Numbered from the stretch's first letter, positions 8,273-17,015 are shown. The stretch is 64,000 bases of DNA from JACVRW01 sp963819635 (GCA_963819635.1 CAWFWX010000005.1:806001-870000), one strand, 5' to 3'. The notes: generated from the letters alone by a model not told the origin. Numbers and translations: made by a program.

Positions 8273-9869
8273 TCTCCGCGAGCGGCCGCGTATTCAATAC
8301 GTCCGCAGCGGTCGCGCCGCCGCGGCGGGCGGTCGCGACCGAGAGCGGCATGTTGTCGAGACCGCGGGTCGAGTGCGAGTCGGTCGAGCAGACGATCTTG
8401 ATGCCCGCCGCGAGTGCCTCGCGCACGTGCTCGCCCGACAGGTCGAGCCGGTCGGGAAGGCCGTTCACCTCGAGGGCGACGTCCTCCTCGAGCGCGACCT
8501 CGAAGGTCCGCTCCAGGTCGAGCGCGTTCTCCGGTCGCCGGTTGATGTAGCGCCCCTTCGGGTGGCTGAGACAGCGCACGTGCGGGTTGCGGAGCGCCTC
8601 CTCCACGCGCTTCGTCATCTCGGCGCGCGGCATCCGCTGCCCGCCGTGCACGCTCGCCTGGACCCAGTCGAGCTCCGCAAGGACGTCGTCTGGGAGGTCG
8701 AGCCGGCCGTCGGGGAGGATGTCGCACTCGATTCCGCGCAGCACCCGGAACGGCGCGAGCAGCTCGTTGGCCGCGGCGATCTCCACGGCCTGGCGGCGCA
8801 CGTCGTCCGGTGTGAGCCCGCGAACTGCGCCCACCGCGGGGGTGTGGTCGCAGATCGCGAGGTAGTCGTAGCCCCGTTCGCGGGCGGCCCGGCCCATCTC
8901 CTCGACGCTCGCCCGGCCGTCCGACCAGGTGGTGTGGGAATGGAGGTCTCCGCGTATGTCGCCGATCTCGACGAGCGGCGGCGGCTCTCCGCGGAACGGC
9001 TCCTCGCGCAGCTCGGGCGGGCACCACGGAATGCCGAGCTCGTGGTAGACCGCCTCCTCGTCGGGCGCGTCGGGCAGCGGCTCGAGCGCCGACACGTACC
9101 CGGCCGACCCCGTGGCGCGCACGAGTGCCGTCCCGAACCGCGCCGGCTCCGCCACGACGAGCTCGATCGGCACGCCCTCGACGGTCACTCCCACGGCGCG
9201 CCGCTCCTGCTGCTCGATCACGGCCACGATCTGCGGAAGCTCGGCGAAGCGGGTCAGCGCCGGCTGCGCGTCGCGCCCGGCGCATACGACCGCCAGGTGC
9301 TCGCACGAGTCGCGCCAGCGCCGCACGTCCCCGGCGGCCTCGCCGCCGAGCGCGGCGGCGACGGCCCCGACGAGCTCGCGCGCACGGTTCAGGAGAAGGC
9401 CCTGACGCGGCCTCGGCTCGTCCTCGCGCGCGAGCGCCTCGAGCACCTGCGCCTCCGTCTTCGGGCCGATGCCCGGCACCGTTCGAAGGCGGCCGGCCGC
9501 GGCGGCCTCGCGAAGCTCGTCCGCGCTGTGGACGTCGAGCGCGCGCGCCAGCTCGACGGAGCGCTTCGCGCTGAGCCCGAGGTAGCGCCCCAGGCCGACG
9601 AGGTCCGGCGAGAGCTCACGCTCCAGCTCGGCGAGCTCGGCGATGTCTCCCGTCTCGACGAGCTCGCGGAGCCGCGACTCGATGCCTCTCCCGATGCCGC
9701 GCAGCTGACGGACGCGGCCCGTTGCGACGAGCTCGGCCACCGGGGCCCCCGCGCCGCGGATCGTCTCGGCGGCCCGCCGGTACGCGCGCGCCGTGTACGG
9801 ATTCGCCTCGGCCAGCTCGAGCAGCGAGGCGAACGCGTCGAGGCGATCGGCGATCCGCGCGTTGTCCAC
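8250..9869 (-). CDS. polX: PolX-family protein with PHP domain, degenerate polymerase site
   Basis: A 539-residue protein with the layout of bacterial PolX. Residues about 1-90 are the helix-hairpin-helix 8-kDa region (YTARAYRRAAETI, LRGIGRGI). Residues about 90-310 are the polymerase region and the C-terminal part is the PHP phosphoesterase. The PHP motifs look intact: DLHSHTTWSDG, ICDHT, SVHGG, HPKGR and STDSHS. The polymerase palm does not. The usual DLD metal motif after the RR pair reads HLA, and the third acidic position lies in IELVVA. The GTG at 9869 is used because it starts the HhH domain (DNARIADRLDAF). The likely activity is DNA 3'-end or AP-site processing by the PHP domain rather than gap filling (inference). 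Confidence 0.85.
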   Translation of the reverse strand: MDNARIADRLDAFASLLELAEANPYTARAYRRAAETIRGAGAPVAELVATGRVRQLRGIGRGIESRLRELVETGDIAELAELERELSPDLVGLGRYLGLSAKRSVELARALDVHSADELREAAAAGRLRTVPGIGPKTEAQVLEALAREDEPRPRQGLLLNRARELVGAVAAALGGEAAGDVRRWRDSCEHLAVVCAGRDAQPALTRFAELPQIVAVIEQQERRAVGVTVEGVPIELVVAEPARFGTALVRATGSAGYVSALEPLPDAPDEEAVYHELGIPWCPPELREEPFRGEPPPLVEIGDIRGDLHSHTTWSDGRASVEEMGRAARERGYDYLAICDHTPAVGAVRGLTPDDVRRQAVEIAAANELLAPFRVLRGIECDILPDGRLDLPDDVLAELDWVQASVHGGQRMPRAEMTKRVEEALRNPHVRCLSHPKGRYINRRPENALDLERTFEVALEEDVALEVNGLPDRLDLSGEHVREALAAGIKIVCSTDSHSTRGLDNMPLSVATARRGGATAADVLNTRPLAEIRGSRSS

Positions 9870-9933
9870 GTCAACAGCCTCGCAGCAGCGATACCGGCGC
9901 GGCTGGAGACCGAGGGCGGTACGTTTCGGTGCG

Positions 9934-10863
9934 ATGGACGCGGTCTTGGAGCCGACCGACGAGCCCCGGGCCGACGGTGGCGAGCAAGAGGACGAGCACT
10001 CCAAGCTGCCGCATCTGTGGGCGTCGCGGCCCTGGCCGCTTCGCATCGTCCTAGCGACCGTCCCGTCGGCCGCGTACGGAGCACTCTGCGGCTGGGTGCT
10101 CGGCGTAAGCGAGGTCGCCTACATCATCCTCGCGATCCCCGTGGCGATCCTGCTTCAGCTGGTGGCCGGCCTGGAGCACCGCAACCGGGGCGAGGCGGCC
10201 GCGCGAGGCTTCGTGGCGGGCGCCTGCTTCGGCGGGTTCATCCTCATCGTCAACCAGCTGCTGATCGATACCGAGCCGAAGTTCCACCTGGAGGATCCCA
10301 AGTGGCAGCTGGCGATCGTCACGGCCGTCTTCGGGGCCGGGCTGGCCTGGCTGGGCGCTGGATTGCGCGGCCAGCTCGAGCAGCCCGGTCGCTACCTCGA
10401 CACGTCGCAGGTCTCGCCGGCAGAGCTCGTGGGCATGGCCTCATCGCTCGTCCTCCTCGGGTCCCTGTGGCTGCCCTGGTACTCGACGAGCGAGAACCGA
10501 AATTCAGTGATCGACTCGTCCGGGACAGGCCCGAACAGCGACGCGAGCGCATGGGAGGTGTTCGCCGTGTTCGATTGGCTTCTTCTCTCAGCCTGCGCGG
10601 CGCCCTTCATCCTCACCTGGATCGTCATGCGCCGGCACGCGCTGTCCTGGAGCCCCGGTGAGGTCACGATGATCGTCGGCATCACTTCCTTCATCCTGAT
10701 CCTCTGCAACGGGGTGATCTTGGGCAAGCCGGAGCCGGGCATCGAGATCTCGCTCTCCTACGGCTGGTTCGCCGCGCTGCTGGCCACGGTTGGGTTGATG
10801 GTCAGCGGCTACCTGCGGCAGGCGGTCTACACCCAGGCCCGAAAGCCTCCGGGGACGATCTAG
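9934..10863 (+). CDS. multi-pass membrane protein of unknown function
   Basis: A 309-residue protein from the ATG at 9934. An acidic, charged N-terminal stretch (about 1-30) is followed by about seven hydrophobic segments, including IVLATVPSAAYGAL, AYIILAIPVAILLQLVAG and MIVGITSFILILCNGVI. A soluble loop of about 40 residues sits between the first and second helix groups, and the C-terminus is short and basic. I recognise no transporter or enzyme motif. It is divergent from the PolX gene with 64 bp between starts, and convergent with the FAD oxidoreductase. Confidence 0.75.
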   Translation: MDAVLEPTDEPRADGGEQEDEHSKLPHLWASRPWPLRIVLATVPSAAYGALCGWVLGVSEVAYIILAIPVAILLQLVAGLEHRNRGEAAARGFVAGACFGGFILIVNQLLIDTEPKFHLEDPKWQLAIVTAVFGAGLAWLGAGLRGQLEQPGRYLDTSQVSPAELVGMASSLVLLGSLWLPWYSTSENRNSVIDSSGTGPNSDASAWEVFAVFDWLLLSACAAPFILTWIVMRRHALSWSPGEVTMIVGITSFILILCNGVILGKPEPGIEISLSYGWFAALLATVGLMVSGYLRQAVYTQARKPPGTI

Positions 10864-10872
10864 CCGGCGGAA

Positions 10873-12330
10873 TCAGAGGTCGTACGAGATGTCGGCGCGT
10901 CCGCGCGCGCTCAGACGTGTCTTCAGCGACGCCAGGGTCCGGCTGCCGGGAGCCAGCACCTCGCTCACCTTCATGGCCGAGTAGAGCGCCGACTCCTGCA
11001 GGTCCATGCCGGTGGTGTAGTGGCCGCTGAAATACAGGCCTTTGCGGCCCTGTAGCTGACTCAATGCACGCGCAGCCTTGATCGTCGAGCGGCTGATCAG
11101 CGGGTGCTTGAACCGGCGCTCCAAGAGGATGTGCTTCGGGTCGTCGCGCCGGCGCTGGGCCCAGGACTTGAACACGTGGATGCTCGCGCCCGAGGGAGAC
11201 TTCTCCTGCAGAGCGCCGAGCCAAGCGCTGCCCTCGCACTCGAGACCGCGAACGCCGGCGTTGTACGCCCCCCAGTTGCGGCGATCGCGGTGCACGTAGG
11301 CCGCGTCGGTGTGAACCAGAAGGCGCGAGTCGAAGTAGCGATACGCGTCCAGTAAGGCAGTGATGTCGGCGAATGCGGGCAACGGACGCAGCAGTTCGCG
11401 TCCAGCACGCGGAGGCGCGTTCAACACCACGAACCGGAACGGCCCCTCCCGGCCCGCCGGCGTCTGCAGGTACCAGCCGGCGCGTGTGCGACTCAGCGCC
11501 CGCGCAGGCGTTCTGAGGTGCACCTGGACCGTCGGGCTGCGGTTCAGCATGCGCTGCAGGTTCCCCTGCAGGCCGATCTTCGAGTTGTACGTGGTGGCGC
11601 CCTCGAGGAGGTTGGCCGGAAACGCCAGCGCGAACGTCTGCAGGATCGACCGCGCGGACGCTCGCAGCGCGTCGGCCCGCGCACACCCGATCAGCGCCGT
11701 GATCCACGGATACAGGACGTCCTTCTTGAAGGCGCGCCGCAGGGGCAGGCTGCGGATCCAGGCGTCGACGGTGATTCCCCACGACATGTCCGACAGAACC
11801 GCCTGGCGCGCGAGCCCCGTGAACGTCGCAAAGTCGATCGCACGCAGCGGCGTCGAGAGCGGGTCCGACGACGAGAAGATGGGCGCGCCCCCGGCCGTCC
11901 GGAAGATGCACAGGCTCGCGGGAGCCTCCAGCGTGGCGTCCGCGTCTGGGTGCTCAGGGTCGTAGAGGCCCAGCTCCTCCAGCAGCGTCACGTAGATCGG
12001 GTGCGTGTCGGGATGGAAGAACTGGGCGCCGAGATCGACGGTGATCCTCCGCCCCCGGTGCTCGATCACCCGCGAATCGCAGTGGCCGCCGATCCTGGAT
12101 CGCGCCTCGAAGAGGTCGACGTCGAATCTGCCGGCAAGAAAATAGGCCGCGGCCACGCCGCCCGCACCGGCGCCGATGATCGCCACCCGTCCGCGCCCCG
12201 ATATCGGTCCCCCGTTTCCGGCGGCGCTGGCCGGCAAGGCGCCGAGCGTCGCCACGCCGACCGCGCCCTTGAGGACACCGCGGCGAGTCATCGACGTCTC
12301 GGACGCAGGAAGCGAGGAAGGCTCTTTCAT
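10873..12330 (-). CDS. Tat-exported FAD-dependent amine oxidase-like oxidoreductase
   Basis: A 485-residue flavoprotein. Residues 14-37 form a twin-arginine leader (MTRRGVLKGAVGVATLGAL), so it is probably exported folded with FAD bound. The Rossmann signature VAIIGAGAGGVAAAYFL follows near residue 50, then the acidic ribose-binding residue in DVDLFEARSRIGGHC, typical of the NAD(P)-binding/amine-oxidase fold. The C-terminal FAD motif reads YFSGHYTTGMDLQESAL. The region between is like short-chain 'FAD-dependent' proteins related to protoporphyrinogen and cyclopropane-lipid-locus oxidases. The substrate is unknown. It shares orientation with the two genes upstream and may be last in that unit. 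Confidence 0.8.
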   Translation of the reverse strand: MKEPSSLPASETSMTRRGVLKGAVGVATLGALPASAAGNGGPISGRGRVAIIGAGAGGVAAAYFLAGRFDVDLFEARSRIGGHCDSRVIEHRGRRITVDLGAQFFHPDTHPIYVTLLEELGLYDPEHPDADATLEAPASLCIFRTAGGAPIFSSSDPLSTPLRAIDFATFTGLARQAVLSDMSWGITVDAWIRSLPLRRAFKKDVLYPWITALIGCARADALRASARSILQTFALAFPANLLEGATTYNSKIGLQGNLQRMLNRSPTVQVHLRTPARALSRTRAGWYLQTPAGREGPFRFVVLNAPPRAGRELLRPLPAFADITALLDAYRYFDSRLLVHTDAAYVHRDRRNWGAYNAGVRGLECEGSAWLGALQEKSPSGASIHVFKSWAQRRRDDPKHILLERRFKHPLISRSTIKAARALSQLQGRKGLYFSGHYTTGMDLQESALYSAMKVSEVLAPGSRTLASLKTRLSARGRADISYDL

Positions 12331-12354
12331 GGCGGGGACCCAGGTCTACCAGAG

Positions 12355-12678
12355 CTACTCGGTCGCGAGCCCTCGCTGGTACTGATCTGCGCGCGCTGCT
12401 TCGACCTCGTCGGACAGGGTGACGATGAACGGCAACGCCGCTAGGGCCGCAACCGAGGCGCTGGTCCCGTGACGCTGCAACTCTTCGACGACGAGAGCCG
12501 GTTCGGCTCGCGGGTCGCCCGGCGCCCAGTTGGGCTCGCTGAACACCAAGTCGCGAATCGCCTGCTCGAGCCGCTCGCGCGAACAGTTGAGCGGCCCGCC
12601 GCGCTGCCACTTGGCCGGCGCAGTCGCCACCCAGGTCCCGTCATCGAGCTCGAACTCCAGCAGCACATCGAGCGACAC
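12355..12678 (-). CDS. hypothetical protein (107 aa)
   Basis: A 107-residue acidic soluble protein starting MSLDVLLEFELDDGTWVA. It contains EELQRHGTSASVAALAALPF and no membrane segment. No family is recognised. It lies 24 bp upstream of the FAD oxidoreductase and 24 bp downstream of the alpha/beta hydrolase, all on the same strand. The start is the only ATG giving a compact frame. Confidence 0.55.
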   Translation of the reverse strand: MSLDVLLEFELDDGTWVATAPAKWQRGGPLNCSRERLEQAIRDLVFSEPNWAPGDPRAEPALVVEELQRHGTSASVAALAALPFIVTLSDEVEAARADQYQRGLATE

Positions 12679-12702
12679 CCAGTCGGGTTGGTGTCGCTTG
12701 GT

Positions 12703-14313
12703 CTAGGGGATTGGTCGCGCGAGGGCGGCCTTGATGAGCTTCTTGGCGTCCTCTTTGAGGATGTAGCCGCCGCGGAAGAGCCTCAGCGTCGCCGCGACGT
12801 ACTTTCTGACGTAGTCGGCGTGGCTTGAGTACAGCTCGTCGATTCGCGCTTGGGTGAACGGATTTACCGCGTCTGTGCAGTCCAGTGAGGGCACAAAGAC
12901 GCCCGTGTAGGTAGCGACCGGGGCTTGCAGTTCAGGGAAGCGCAGGCCGCCGAGTGTGTTGCCGTCGGCGTCGCGAACGTACTCACCGTTCTCGACGACC
13001 GGGTCGGGTGCGTGCGGCGGTGCCTTGCCGGTTCGCACCCAACGGTCGAGGTGCAGGTACATCGCCTTTTCCGCCATGTAGAGGTTGACCTCGGGCTGGC
13101 GTGGTCCGCAGACGAAGTGCGGAAAATTCGGGTCAAACAGGTCGGCCTTCTCCAGGTCGGCCTGGGCGGCGTCGCTGTAGTCGTACTGGAACGTCCAGCC
13201 GTGGCTTGCGCCCGGGAGCATCCAGAGCGCGAACTTGTCCCGGGCGGTGTTGCTGTCCGGCTTGCGCCCGTCGAACGGATAGAAGACCTCGGGATAGAAG
13301 ACCTCGGAGTTCACGACGGTCAGCGGCACGCCGCGCCCGGGAACCAAGAGCTGCGGGTCATCGTCTGCCAGCGGCGCGGCGCACTGGTTCAGGATCGTGT
13401 CCGTAAGTGGACCTGTAGTGAAGTCCTCGATCAGATAACCGTCATAGACGGGCTTGCCCTTGGCGACGTTCGCCAGCTGGTGGATCCACTTGAAATAGTG
13501 TGTGACGTAGTAGCCACTTTGCGACTCGCCGACCAGGTAGGAGCGCTTGGCCCGCCGGCCGAGCGGGTTGGTCTCTCGGTTGCTCTTAATCAGCGCGCCG
13601 ACCTGGGAGAAGATGTCCCAGGCGAGCCCGTTCTCGTAGAGCTTTGAGAGGTTGACGTCGTAGTTCGGATCGTCGGGCAGCGTGCCGCATGACTGCTGAT
13701 CGGGCGGCAACGGGTTGGCCATCGACAACCTCCCGTAACGCTCCGGGTCGAATCGCACCATGCCCGGGAACACGTTCGGCTTGCTCGTGATGCCGACATA
13801 GACGTCGCCCTTCTTGAGGATCGTCTCCCACAGCGCGCCCCAGTTCGCCGTCCAGTCATAGTTGGAGGTCATGTTGATGATCTCGACCGCGACCCGGCCG
13901 CTGAAGTGCTTCATATTCTTCGGCCGGCGCACCGTGATCCGCGTCGTGTACGGACCCGAGCGCAGGCTCTTGACCTTGTAGTCGCTGTAGGGGATCGCCT
14001 CATATACCTTCGAGCGACCCGAGACGTAGTACTCCTCCTCGACATAGCCGTACTTCGACAAGTCAATCGGCACCCACTGCCAAGCAGCGCCATTCCAGAT
14101 ATGCGAGGAATCGGTGACCGGGATCGGGCCCTCGATCTGCGGCAGCGGCACCGTCGCCGTCCGCCGGTCATAGCCCCCGTGCGAGTGCGCCAAGGCCGTG
14201 CTTGCCAGCATGCCAAGCACGAGCGCGGTCACCAGCGAGACCCGGCCGACCAGTCCAAACGTCAGCCAACTATCGGACCGAGCCTGCAAACGTCCGAACA
14301 TGAGGATCCTCAT
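12703..14313 (-). CDS. secreted alpha/beta hydrolase (Abhydrolase_10-like)
   Basis: A 536-residue exported serine hydrolase. The leader occupies about residues 15-43 (VSLVTALVLGMLASTALAHS). The nucleophile elbow is GESQSG near residue 260, with the Ser flanked by the usual small residues. A candidate His lies in LPGASHGW near 375, and acidic candidates precede it. The order agrees with the long alpha/beta hydrolases annotated as 'alpha/beta hydrolase domain-containing protein'. Esterase activity is the family expectation; the substrate is unknown. The gene is visibly less GC-rich than its neighbours (codons such as AAG, TTG and ACG alternate with A/T-ending ones), which could mean transfer. 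A 16-bp palindrome covers its start codon. Confidence 0.75.
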   Translation of the reverse strand: MRILMFGRLQARSDSWLTFGLVGRVSLVTALVLGMLASTALAHSHGGYDRRTATVPLPQIEGPIPVTDSSHIWNGAAWQWVPIDLSKYGYVEEEYYVSGRSKVYEAIPYSDYKVKSLRSGPYTTRITVRRPKNMKHFSGRVAVEIINMTSNYDWTANWGALWETILKKGDVYVGITSKPNVFPGMVRFDPERYGRLSMANPLPPDQQSCGTLPDDPNYDVNLSKLYENGLAWDIFSQVGALIKSNRETNPLGRRAKRSYLVGESQSGYYVTHYFKWIHQLANVAKGKPVYDGYLIEDFTTGPLTDTILNQCAAPLADDDPQLLVPGRGVPLTVVNSEVFYPEVFYPFDGRKPDSNTARDKFALWMLPGASHGWTFQYDYSDAAQADLEKADLFDPNFPHFVCGPRQPEVNLYMAEKAMYLHLDRWVRTGKAPPHAPDPVVENGEYVRDADGNTLGGLRFPELQAPVATYTGVFVPSLDCTDAVNPFTQARIDELYSSHADYVRKYVAATLRLFRGGYILKEDAKKLIKAALARPIP

Positions 14314-14314
14314 G
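14299..14314. promoter_or_regulatory. perfect 16-bp palindrome over the hydrolase start codon
   Basis: The sequence CATGAGGA-TCCTCATG is a perfect inverted repeat that includes the ATG of the alpha/beta hydrolase (14313-14311, minus strand). It could be an operator or a translational hairpin. It also encodes M-R-I-L-M, so coincidence with coding sequence is possible. Confidence 0.3.
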
Positions 14315-14812
14315 CCACGTCCCCTTCGTCGAGGAGACCCACTCGCCTCACGAGCGATGAATACATGCGCACCCTACACGGGAGTCGTCCCCGCGGCGGG
14401 CTGCGAACCTCACGGCAGGGAACTATCTGGGCTGGCTTTCTGGGATCAGCGCTGTGGTCATCGTGCGCGGTCAGCGTGGGTTTCGCTAGACGCTCAGTGC
14501 ACGCCTCGACTACTGCTCCTTTCGCGTGATCTGAGGAGCGGCCAGTCAGCCTCACTCCGCCGAGTCAGAGTGCTGCTTCCCATGGATGCGGGAGCGACCC
14601 CTGGAGCGTCCCAGGACTGTCGCGTCTCGCGCAAGGGGAAGTCTCCGAGCTTCCCGAGCGCCCCTTTGACTACATCGGCTTCGGGCGCGAGGAGTTCGAG
14701 CTCGCCGCCATCGGTCGTGCGGCGCGAAAAGTTGACTTGGAAAGCTGATCACCCGGCGAGCCGTCATACCGCGATGGACATGGCGGGACGAGCATGGGAT
14801 GCTCGCCCTCCG
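14315..14812. other. 498-bp region without a complete gene; possible gene remnant
   Basis: No complete gene is supported here. On the plus strand, 14641-14748 reads as plausible coding sequence (including ERPFDYIGFGREEFELAA) and ends in a TGA, but the frame opens after a stop at 14527 and has no ATG, GTG or TTG. It could be the decayed end of a gene or chance. The rest shows no RNA-like structure apart from the hairpin listed next to the stress-protein start. Confidence 0.3.
14785..14808 (+). promoter_or_regulatory. hairpin just upstream of the universal stress protein start
   Basis: CGAGCAT (14789-14795) pairs perfectly with ATGCTCG (14799-14805) around a GGG loop, extended by GGG/CCC across a one-base bulge. 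The structure ends 4 bases before the ATG at 14813 and covers the place where a ribosome-binding site would be. If translation starts at the upstream ATG (14774), it is inside the coding region instead. Confidence 0.3.
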
Positions 14813-15232
14813 ATGCTCTCGACAGTTGCCGTGGGCACAGACGGATCGGCGACCGCGTCCGAGGCCGTCGAGGCTGCCATTGAGATCGCGCAACGCTTTG
14901 ACGCGAAGCTCGTTCTGCTGAGTGCGTTCCAGGACGCCAGCGACGCGTCGAGCGCCCGAGATCCGGAGCTGCAATGGGCGGTCAACCAGAACGCCCGGGT
15001 GCGCGAGATGCTCAGCAGGACCGAGCAGGATCTCCGCGACCGGAAGATCGAGTGCACGTCGTTGATCGATGAGGGCGACCCGGCCGAGGTGCTCACCCGG
15101 CTGGCGGAGCAGTGCGAGGCGGACCTGCTGGTGATCGGCAACAAGGGCATGCACCGGCGTGTGCTCGGAAGCGTGCCGAATACCGTCACACACAAGGCGT
15201 CGTGTTCGGTGTACGTCGTAAAGACGACCTAG
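14813..15232 (+). CDS. universal stress protein (UspA family)
   Basis: A 139-residue single-domain Usp. The N-terminal strand TVAVGTDGS carries the nucleotide-binding Asp. The C-terminal ATP motif, of type G-x2-G-x9-G-S/T, is seen as GNKGMHRRVLGSVPNTV. These mark the ATP-binding class. The ATG at 14813 places the conserved strand at residue 4, as usual. An in-frame ATG at 14774 would add 13 unconserved residues. The gene stands alone and is convergent with the methyltransferase-like gene. A role in starvation or hypoxia survival is the family expectation. Confidence 0.9.
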   Translation: MLSTVAVGTDGSATASEAVEAAIEIAQRFDAKLVLLSAFQDASDASSARDPELQWAVNQNARVREMLSRTEQDLRDRKIECTSLIDEGDPAEVLTRLAEQCEADLLVIGNKGMHRRVLGSVPNTVTHKASCSVYVVKTT

Positions 15233-15251
15233 TCGACGTGTCCAGGAATGT

Positions 15252-15758
15252 TCAGCGTTGGCGCGGTTCGGGCGTCCAGGGCCGCAGGCGAGGCCACCAG
15301 GCCGGCACGGCGCGCCGGTACGCGGCGTACTCCTCGCCGTAGCGAGCGCTCAGCGTCGGCTCTTCGTAGCTCCACACGAATGTGGCGACGACGAGCCCGA
15401 ACGCGGCCGCGTACGCGAGCAGAAGCGGGCGTCCGAGCACGAGCGCCTGGCCCACGATTGTCGCGCCGACGGCGAGGTACATCGGATTGCGCACATGGCG
15501 ATACAGCCCGCCGACCACGAGCCGCTCAGTAGGCGCCGTCGGTGCCGGCGTCCCACGCCCCTCGAAGACGAAGCGGCCGAACGCATGCAGGAGGACGCCA
15601 ATGCCGAGAGCGATCAGAGCCGAGCCGAGTACGACGACGGCAGTCGCGGGATTCGAGGACCGCCAGCCAGTCAGCAGCCACGGCACGAGGCCGGCCACCA
15701 CACCGGGCGCCACGAGGAGGAACAGGACGCTGCCAAATGCGGCCTGAGATCTGCGCAC
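15252..15758 (-). CDS. isoprenylcysteine carboxylmethyltransferase-family membrane protein
   Basis: A 168-residue integral membrane protein with four to five helices. The C-terminal half has the ICMT/PEMT signature: GLYRHVRNPMYLA near residue 85-97, then EEPTLSARYGEEYAAYRRAVPAWWP, the conserved stretch that ends the SAM-binding part. Bacterial members are common, and their lipid or small-molecule substrates are mostly unknown. It is 21 bp downstream of the Ddn-like gene on the same strand, so the two may be co-transcribed. Confidence 0.8.
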   Translation of the reverse strand: MRRSQAAFGSVLFLLVAPGVVAGLVPWLLTGWRSSNPATAVVVLGSALIALGIGVLLHAFGRFVFEGRGTPAPTAPTERLVVGGLYRHVRNPMYLAVGATIVGQALVLGRPLLLAYAAAFGLVVATFVWSYEEPTLSARYGEEYAAYRRAVPAWWPRLRPWTPEPRQR

Positions 15759-15779
15759 GCCGCGAGCGTACGCCCAAGC

Positions 15780-16232
15780 TCAGGCCGGCGACATGACGAC
15801 GACGGGGATCTCCCGCTTGGTGCGCGCCTGGTAGGCGTCGTAGTCCGAGTAGATCTCGTTGAGCTTCGGCCAGTAGCCGGCGCGCGCCTCGCCGGTGGCC
15901 AGCCGCGGCGTCATCTTCGTGCGGCGGCCGAGGATCTCTACCTCGGCTGCGTCCATCGCAAGCAGGTTGTGGTACCAGGCCGGCGACGTCTCCCGACCCC
16001 CGGCGGACGCGACCAGCACGACCTTGTCCCCGTCGGCCAGGTAGAGCAGCGGAGTCTCGCGCCGCTTGCCCGACTTGCACCCGACCGTGTGGAGGATGCA
16101 CACGGGCGCCTTCTGCATCCTGCCGCCGAGGCGCCCGCCCGAGGCCCGGTAGGCGATGACATTGAGCCGGGTGAAAAGGTTGAGGACGCGCAGGCGTAGG
16201 GAGCCGGCGGGCGGTATGGGAGGCGGGGCCAT
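15780..16232 (-). CDS. F420-dependent nitroreductase (Ddn family)
   Basis: A 150-residue split beta-barrel protein of the deazaflavin-dependent nitroreductase family. Typical blocks are visible: LHTVGCKSGKRRETPLLYL near residues 48-66, VLVASAGG, SPAWYHNLLA and the C-terminal EIPVVVMSP. Members use reduced F420 to reduce quinones or nitro compounds, often at the membrane. The presence of a second F420-type enzyme at 20904-21935 supports F420 use by this organism. The natural substrate is not known. Confidence 0.88.
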   Translation of the reverse strand: MAPPPIPPAGSLRLRVLNLFTRLNVIAYRASGGRLGGRMQKAPVCILHTVGCKSGKRRETPLLYLADGDKVVLVASAGGRETSPAWYHNLLAMDAAEVEILGRRTKMTPRLATGEARAGYWPKLNEIYSDYDAYQARTKREIPVVVMSPA

Positions 16233-16262
16233 GTCCTGGAACCTACCTACCGCCCGCGCGTA

Positions 16263-17015
16263 TCAGGACCTTCGCTCGCCGAAGCTCCGCAGCGCCTCGC
16301 GCGCGTCGGGCTCGTCGAAGAGGCGCACGCAGTGGTCGGTCTCGCGGTCCATCGCCGCGGGCAGCAGGTCGCCGAAGCGCTCGTTCAGCATCGCCTTGGT
16401 CGCCGCGATCGCGGCGCGGGAGCTGCGCGAGAACACCCCGGCCCAGTGCTCGATGCGGGCGTCGAGCTCGCCGGGGGCCACCATCTCGGTCGCGAAGCCG
16501 TGCTCCTTCGCCCAGGCCGCGTCGCGCTCCTCGCCGCCCAGGAGCAGCGCGCGCGCCGCGCTCTCACCGAGCACCTCGGGCAGGAACAGCGTCCCCGCGT
16601 TGCTCATCACGAGGCCGATCCGGATCTCGGGCGTGAGCAGCCGGATGCGGTCGGTGCAGAGCCGGATGTCGCAGCTCGCGGCGAACTCGAGCGCGCCCCC
16701 GACGCAGACGCCGTCCACGGCGGCGATCGCGGGCACGGGCGATGCGAAGACCACGCGCGTCAGTCGCTGGAAGCCCTCGATCGTGGCCGCCCACGTCGCC
16801 GAGTTGGCCTCGATCGCGGACTGGAGGTCGTCCCCCGCCGAGAAGTGCTCGCCCGCGCCGCGCAGCACGACGCAACGCACGTCCTCGTCGCCCCCGGCCT
16901 CCTCCACCGCGTCCGCGATGGCGCTCATGGTCTCGAGGTCCCACGCGTTCCGGCGCGCCTGGCGGTCCCAGCTCACGACGCGGGCGGGCCCCACGTCGGC
17001 TGTGGTCACGGTCAT
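16263..17015 (-). CDS. enoyl-CoA hydratase/isomerase family protein
   Basis: A 250-residue crotonase-fold protein. The oxyanion-hole motifs are GEHFSAGDDL near residue 63 and GVCVGGALEFAASCDI near residue 105. The acidic catalytic positions of classical hydratases are not both evident (LPEVLGESAAR at the second site), so hydratase, isomerase or hydrolase activity is open. Its ATG overlaps the stop of the CoA-ligase gene (17012-17015, ATGA), making it the last gene of the five-gene operon. It would act on the CoA thioester made by the ligase. Confidence 0.88.
   Translation of the reverse strand: MTVTTADVGPARVVSWDRQARRNAWDLETMSAIADAVEEAGGDEDVRCVVLRGAGEHFSAGDDLQSAIEANSATWAATIEGFQRLTRVVFASPVPAIAAVDGVCVGGALEFAASCDIRLCTDRIRLLTPEIRIGLVMSNAGTLFLPEVLGESAARALLLGGEERDAAWAKEHGFATEMVAPGELDARIEHWAGVFSRSSRAAIAATKAMLNERFGDLLPAAMDRETDHCVRLFDEPDAREALRSFGERRS

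Noticed and set aside
12703..15232. Genomic island suggested by lower GC
   Set aside because: Only the hydrolase gene and flanks are compositionally different; no integrase, tRNA boundary or direct repeats are seen.
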